Of a stretch of 64,000 nucleotides of DNA, positions 60,040 to 64,000 are shown in pieces. The notes below the pieces were generated by a model. That model saw only the letters and a list, made by a program, of their open reading frames with translations. It searched no databases and was not told the origin of the DNA. The stretch is from contig NZ_JACIJO010000006.1 in assembly GCF_014206875.1 (NCBI RefSeq), positions 62,001-126,000 of the forward strand. The letters run 5' to 3'. The DNA comes from Algoriphagus iocasae (GTDB lineage Bacteria > Bacteroidota > Bacteroidia > Cytophagales > Cyclobacteriaceae). The stretch's first letter is position 1. Every line of letters starts with the position of its first letter. A program made the translations under genes and the position numbers.

Positions 60040-62700
60040 TTATTTCTGCTGCTGTAAGAATGTAATCAAGGATGCAAGTTCCTCGTAAGAGAGTGAATTT
60101 GCCAAACCAGCAGGCATAATGGAGTTTTCCATCTCTTTTCTGCTCTTGATATTTTTCTTGTCCAAATTCGTGGCTGTACCAGTGATGTCACGGATCGTCA
60201 AGGCATCTGCAGATTCAGCAGTGACAAAACCCATGTAAGATTTGCCATCATTGGTTTCAATTAAGAAGGATGCAAAGCCCTGTGAAATAGAGGCATTTGG
60301 TTTCAAGATCGATTCAGTAATCTGATCTCTATTCATAATGGAACCGATTTGACCCATAAATGGACCTTTCATTACTTGGCCTTTTTCGATGCTATGACAA
60401 GCAATACATCCTTGGCTGGTGAACAAAGCTTTCCCTTTTACCGGATCACCCTTGATTTCTCCCATTGCCAAAATCACATCCTCGATAGAAGATTCTCCAA
60501 CTTGACCTTTTTTGTTTTTGATGGCTTCCAAATCCACTTTGGTTTCTTCTACCACCACTTCTTCAGTTGCAGTTCCAAATTCAGCAATCTCCATTCTGTT
60601 TCGGTCATTCAGCCCAGCAAAGAAATTTTTCTTAGATGGATTAGAATTCTCATATTCCTGAATTAAGAAATCTTTGATTTTCTCAGATGATTCCCAAGTG
60701 ATGCCTTTGTAATAAGGGCCGTGAGTATCAGGTCTAGTACTCCACCACCAGCTGCCATCATAAGGAGCTTCTTCTTGGTAAAGTCTTGAAAGTGTACTCA
60801 AAATTTCATCCTTCAATTCCTGGTCATCAGTTTTTTCATAAGCAGCCATCAAACCTTCAACGGCTTTAGGGTCATGCATGTATCGAAGTGTCCAAAGAGC
60901 CAATTTTGGATTGGTATCAATTGCTTTTACCGTAGCATCTACAGCATCTAATTCTACCAAGGATCTTACTGCTAAGTGAGGCAGAATGATATCAGAATTT
61001 GGAGTGGCATGAGGACCTTCAGTTCCTGGTTCCGGGATTTTTGCAGAAGCTGGAGCTTTGATTTCCAGCAAGGTTTCTGCCGCATCTTTCTTGCCCAATC
61101 TTCCTAAGCCTACGATTGCCGCCACCTGAACTCTAGGGTTTGCATCATGTACCGCTGCAATAAACGCATCTTCTGGAACACCAGATAAACAGCTTTTTCT
61201 ATCTGCCAAAGCTCTTAGAGCGAACTCACGAACTTTATCTTCTTCGCTTAATTTCAATAATTCCTCCACGCCGCTGGCACATGCCGCCTGCGCATAAGTA
61301 AAGATTCCAGCTACTCGATTTTGCAAAGGAAGCGCTTTGTCCTGGGCGATTTTCAATGCCGCCATGGCTGCTTCATCAGCTGGTCTTTTCAATAACTCCT
61401 GCTGCGCATGAAAGCGAGTAACAGAATTTCCAGCTTTCAATAGCTCACCTAGATCTTCTACTGAAGCAGCTTTCAGATCTGGGAAGGCTTCATATTTCCA
61501 ACCTTTTGGAGTTACTTTAACCACATACCCTTTTTCTGGACTTCCTTTGTAGCCAGCACCATCCCATGCAGCCAAGAACATTCTTCCAGAACCGTCCAAA
61601 TCAACGTCAGTAATTTGAGAAAGCTTAATGAAGTTTTCATCTTTTTGAGTGAAACCTGGTCCATCCATGGTGACTCTATGGATGTATAATTGGCTTTTTC
61701 CCCAATCTGCCATCATAGGTACGTGATTGTATTCCACTGGCCATCTGTCATCGTCCATAAAATAGGAACCAGTACCCGAACCTCCACCAAGATCTGCTAA
61801 AGCAGGGATAATTTCGTCTGTGAAGTTCTTGAAAAGGCTTGGGTAACCAAATTCACCACTTTGTACATAATGGATAAAACGGATGTTCCATCCACCACCG
61901 TCATTGGTGTTTCCTCTGGTGTAAACATTCATAAATGGGTCTATTGCCACATCGTAAATGTTTCTAGTGCCATGAGCATAAACTTCCATTTCTGTGCCGT
62001 CAGGTCTTACACGCACGATTCCTCCACCCAACATGGTCATTTTTTTACCGGATCTATCTTCTGCTTCATGGAAACCGAAGTCGCCCACAGCAATATAAAT
62101 CCAGCCATCGATTCCCATTCTGATGCCATTCGTAGCATGGTCAGTTCCTCGGCTTCTTAGAGATTCCGGAGAACAAATATTTTTAATCAGCGGGTTTGCC
62201 GGGCCATCAGCCACGCCATCCTGATCTGCATCGACGAACTCAACCAAATCCATGCGTTCTGCTTCACCGGTAGTTTCATTGAAAACTGTATGCAAAACAA
62301 AAACCTGATCTCCTACAGGCATGATACCACGAGGATTATCGGCTTTCGCAAATTCGGTTTTAGTTTCATAGACACCGTCATTGTCTTTGTCTATGAGTTT
62401 CACAATTGATCCTTTACCAGGTTCTTTGCCTAAGGAACCCATCATATCTACTCCGACAAATACTTCACCATTCGGTAAAACTGCCAGACAAGCCGGGCTA
62501 GGCACGATATCAGGACCTGCAATATTCACCATATCCAAAGAGGTACTATCAGTTTTGACAGTACTTGGATCAAATCCTGCAGGGGAATAATATTCTTTTA
62601 ATTCTTGAAGATCGGCAGTGGTTGAGGTTTTGTATTTGGAGCATCCAAACATTGCCGTCAACGCCAATACGCTAAGTAATGGGAATCTTAATTTAGTCAT
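60040..62700 (-). CDS. PVC-type haem-binding lipoprotein (propeller, HEAT repeats, cytochrome c domain), second copy
   Basis: An 886-residue lipoprotein (Cys20 in AMFGC). A sorbosone-dehydrogenase-like propeller occupies about residues 50-420 (GEVFVGVDMMGSLG, GIRMGIDGWIYIAVGDFG), HEAT-like repeats about 430-700 (ALRALADRKSC, VQVAAIVGLGRLG), and a C-terminal cytochrome c domain carries C765-IA-C768-H769 with a candidate axial Met in NSIMPAG. It has the same architecture as the protein at 48898-51903 but is shorter and clearly divergent, so the two are paralogues, not a recent duplication. It probably oxidises an organic substrate in the periplasm; the substrate is unknown. It has its own promoter and terminator. 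Confidence 0.88.
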   Translation of the reverse strand: MTKLRFPLLSVLALTAMFGCSKYKTSTTADLQELKEYYSPAGFDPSTVKTDSTSLDMVNIAGPDIVPSPACLAVLPNGEVFVGVDMMGSLGKEPGKGSIVKLIDKDNDGVYETKTEFAKADNPRGIMPVGDQVFVLHTVFNETTGEAERMDLVEFVDADQDGVADGPANPLIKNICSPESLRSRGTDHATNGIRMGIDGWIYIAVGDFGFHEAEDRSGKKMTMLGGGIVRVRPDGTEMEVYAHGTRNIYDVAIDPFMNVYTRGNTNDGGGWNIRFIHYVQSGEFGYPSLFKNFTDEIIPALADLGGGSGTGSYFMDDDRWPVEYNHVPMMADWGKSQLYIHRVTMDGPGFTQKDENFIKLSQITDVDLDGSGRMFLAAWDGAGYKGSPEKGYVVKVTPKGWKYEAFPDLKAASVEDLGELLKAGNSVTRFHAQQELLKRPADEAAMAALKIAQDKALPLQNRVAGIFTYAQAACASGVEELLKLSEEDKVREFALRALADRKSCLSGVPEDAFIAAVHDANPRVQVAAIVGLGRLGKKDAAETLLEIKAPASAKIPEPGTEGPHATPNSDIILPHLAVRSLVELDAVDATVKAIDTNPKLALWTLRYMHDPKAVEGLMAAYEKTDDQELKDEILSTLSRLYQEEAPYDGSWWWSTRPDTHGPYYKGITWESSEKIKDFLIQEYENSNPSKKNFFAGLNDRNRMEIAEFGTATEEVVVEETKVDLEAIKNKKGQVGESSIEDVILAMGEIKGDPVKGKALFTSQGCIACHSIEKGQVMKGPFMGQIGSIMNRDQITESILKPNASISQGFASFLIETNDGKSYMGFVTAESADALTIRDITGTATNLDKKNIKSRKEMENSIMPAGLANSLSYEELASLITFLQQQK

Positions 62701-63052
62701 GAAAATAATAAACGGTTACTTTTTGATCTAATGCTGGTTTTCGAGCTTTCAAATATAACTGATTCGATCCCTTTATGTCCCAAGATGCTTTGAATCCTTG
62801 TTGAACCCACTTCTTAGATGGATGAATGGTTGTGTAATCCGTATATCTGCGAAAATAATAATCAATTAATATGATTATCCGCAATGGGGCCAGTAGTTAA
62901 AGAATGAGTTAAGAATTCGCGGATAATCGTCCACCGACGACAGTCCAAGTCCGCAGCAGGTTGAAGTGTTCTTCAACCCCATTTTTCCTTGTCTACTGGT
63001 AAAAAAGCGGATATACATATCAATTAAAATTCAATACTTTCTTTCAAAAACA
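62701..63052. other. 352-base intergenic region with repeated GCGGATA-type motifs
   Basis: No convincing gene is present. Apart from the promoter at 62750-62783, it holds a perfect 10-bp inverted repeat GATTATCCGC / GCGGATAATC (62873-62882 and 62919-62928), a related GCGGATATAC at 63007-63016, and an 8-bp hairpin (62959-62966 with 62971-62978) followed by five T residues on the plus strand. The repeated motifs may be regulator sites for the flanking genes, or part of a dispersed intergenic repeat. Confidence 0.4.
62750..62783 (-). promoter_or_regulatory. Putative promoter of the second PVC-type haem gene
   Basis: On the minus strand, TATATTTG (62757-62750) matches TAnnTTTG exactly, with a TTG at 62783-62781 and a 23-base spacer. 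The leader to the ATG would be about 43 bases. Confidence 0.45.
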
Positions 63053-64000
63053 TTAATATTCTTTCTTAACCCTTTCATCAATAGCCTTTGCTCGAAGCTC
63101 AATAAATTTATTAGGTCCATTTTCCGTTTTAATCAATTCAAAGGAATCATACAATTCGCCGATGGCTGTGTAGCTTTCAAAAAGTAAATGATCTCCATTT
63201 ACAGTAATTACTTGGAAAAGCTGGGTGTTTTCCCCGCTTCGGTCTTTGGTAGCGCCTAAATCAGTCCAATCTCCTCCAACTTCATACATTTTTCCACCGC
63301 TGACTGAAACCACATAAACGGTCCCAGTTTGATCTCTGAGGTTTACGCCTTCCAACACATTTTCTCCTGGAGAAACTCTACCTCGGGCATAGCTATGGTC
63401 ATGTCCCTGAAGTGCCAAATCCACATGATACTTATCAAAAATAGGTTTCCATATTTCTCTCAAGGTGGCATTGTCCCGACCGGAAGATGCAGAGTACATG
63501 GGATGATGATAGGTCACGATTATCCATTTTTGGGTGGTTTTTTCCAATAACTTCTCCAACCATTCTGCCTGTAATTCTAGATCTCGGTTACTATTCAAAG
63601 AGATGATTCGGGCGTCTTGATAATCCATGTAATAAACGGTTTCCTCCAGCCCTTCAGGTCCATTTTTGGGCAATGTGAATTGAGGCTGCCACTGCAAAGA
63701 AAGGCTTCTGATTTTTTCAGCATTTTCAAGTGAATCTTTCGCTCGATATTCATGGTTTCCCGGAGTTGGGAAAGAAGGGATCATGCTATGGATAAAACCA
63801 CCTGCTGTAAACCATTCGTGCCAATCTTGCTCCTTATGTGCTGTATTGATTAAGTCGCCAGCATGGATGAAGAATTTTGCTTCAGGGGCAGTTTTGAAGC
63901 CTTCTCGAATAAGTCTAGCCCAAAGTTCCAAGATGTAGTTTTGGGCATCTCCCACATATAGGAAAGAGAATTCTTCTTCAGGTTTGTTAGAGGCAGTTTC
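63053..64000 (-). CDS. Metallophosphoesterase, purple-acid-phosphatase-like (5' end outside window)
   Basis: The frame is open to the end of the window, so the N-terminus is missing; about 316 residues are visible. The catalytic domain carries all dinuclear metal motifs in order: GDAQNY, HAGDLIN, GNHEYRA, VTYHHPMYS and LQGHDHSYARG. The spacing and the SYARG ending fit the purple acid phosphatase / calcineurin-like family, and a beta-sandwich domain and signal peptide would be expected upstream. It would release phosphate from esters outside the cytoplasm, in keeping with the phytase and the SusCD-linked phosphoesterase. The C-terminus (KTENGPNKFIELRAKAID) shows no lipidation or sorting signal. 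Confidence 0.87.
   Translation of the reverse strand, partial: ETASNKPEEEFSFLYVGDAQNYILELWARLIREGFKTAPEAKFFIHAGDLINTAHKEQDWHEWFTAGGFIHSMIPSFPTPGNHEYRAKDSLENAEKIRSLSLQWQPQFTLPKNGPEGLEETVYYMDYQDARIISLNSNRDLELQAEWLEKLLEKTTQKWIIVTYHHPMYSASSGRDNATLREIWKPIFDKYHVDLALQGHDHSYARGRVSPGENVLEGVNLRDQTGTVYVVSVSGGKMYEVGGDWTDLGATKDRSGENTQLFQVITVNGDHLLFESYTAIGELYDSFELIKTENGPNKFIELRAKAIDERVKKEY

Noticed and set aside
62693..62884. 63-codon frame on the minus strand upstream of the second PVC-type haem gene
   Set aside because: TTG start, no recognisable sequence, overlaps the start of the real gene, and a good promoter for that gene lies inside it.
1..64000. CRISPR arrays, tRNA or rRNA genes, prophage or conjugation genes
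   Set aside because: No regularly spaced repeat array, cloverleaf-like segment, rRNA-like sequence or recognisable phage or transfer gene was seen on either strand.

Overview
The window looks like a chromosomal segment of a Bacteroidota bacterium, most likely a marine or soil member of the Cytophagales (Cyclobacteriaceae/Algoriphagus type). The evidence is the gene families: SusC/SusD pair, STN-domain TonB receptor with ECF sigma and FecR, GLPGLI protein, lipoprotein BamA-like TamL next to TamB, PVC-type haem c/HEAT lipoproteins, and a TPR protein fused to a LuxR-type helix-turn-helix. Several promoters also fit the Bacteroidota -33 TTTG / -7 TAnnTTTG pattern. The genus is an inference. No rRNA, tRNA, CRISPR array, transposase or phage gene was seen.

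Layout. 1-8.2 kb: end of an Omp85-type barrel gene, a GH43 lipoprotein, then a set for extracytoplasmic sugar oxidation (Tat-exported gluconate-dehydrogenase-like small subunit, GMC flavoprotein, secreted TIM-barrel sugar epimerase/lyase), a degenerate alpha/beta hydrolase-TPR protein and a sulfatase. 8.2-14.1 kb: a two-component system divergent from a GLPGLI/outer-membrane receptor pair, with three evenly spaced GTTAAC boxes between them. 14.1-19.4 kb: two exported Gfo/Idh/MocA oxidoreductases, a dihaem cytochrome c and an M28 peptidase. 19.4-30.9 kb (minus strand): DinB, VOC, DUF4153, TamL, TamB, a PhnB-like protein and a DoxX-like membrane protein. 31-34.7 kb: an iron-uptake operon (siderophore-type receptor and PepSY membrane protein) with a strong Fur-type operator in its promoter. 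34.8-39.6 kb: a Tudor-like small protein, GH10 xylanase, thioredoxin-reductase-like flavoprotein, SDR and an unknown lipoprotein. 39.8-48 kb: ECF sigma / FecR / STN-SusC / SusD / calcineurin-like phosphoesterase. 48-64 kb: B1 metallo-beta-lactamase, PVC-type haem protein, TPR-LuxR regulator, beta-propeller phytase and its TonB receptor, a repeat-bearing intergenic element, an unrecognised 601-residue protein with flavin-barrel-like motifs, a second PVC-type haem protein and a partial purple-acid-phosphatase-like enzyme.

How it fits together. Two themes recur. One is uptake and dephosphorylation of organic phosphate esters outside the cytoplasm (phytase with receptor, SusCD with phosphoesterase, terminal metallophosphoesterase). 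The other is oxidation and trimming of plant or algal sugars in the periplasm (GMC dehydrogenase, Gfo/Idh, cytochromes, epimerase, GH43, GH10, sulfatase). Nothing here is a clearly new defence or mobile system. The best candidates for undescribed biology are the GTTAAC-controlled GLPGLI/receptor locus, the 601-residue protein, the exported 3-keto-sugar module, the sigma/SusCD/phosphoesterase operon and the pseudo-hydrolase.
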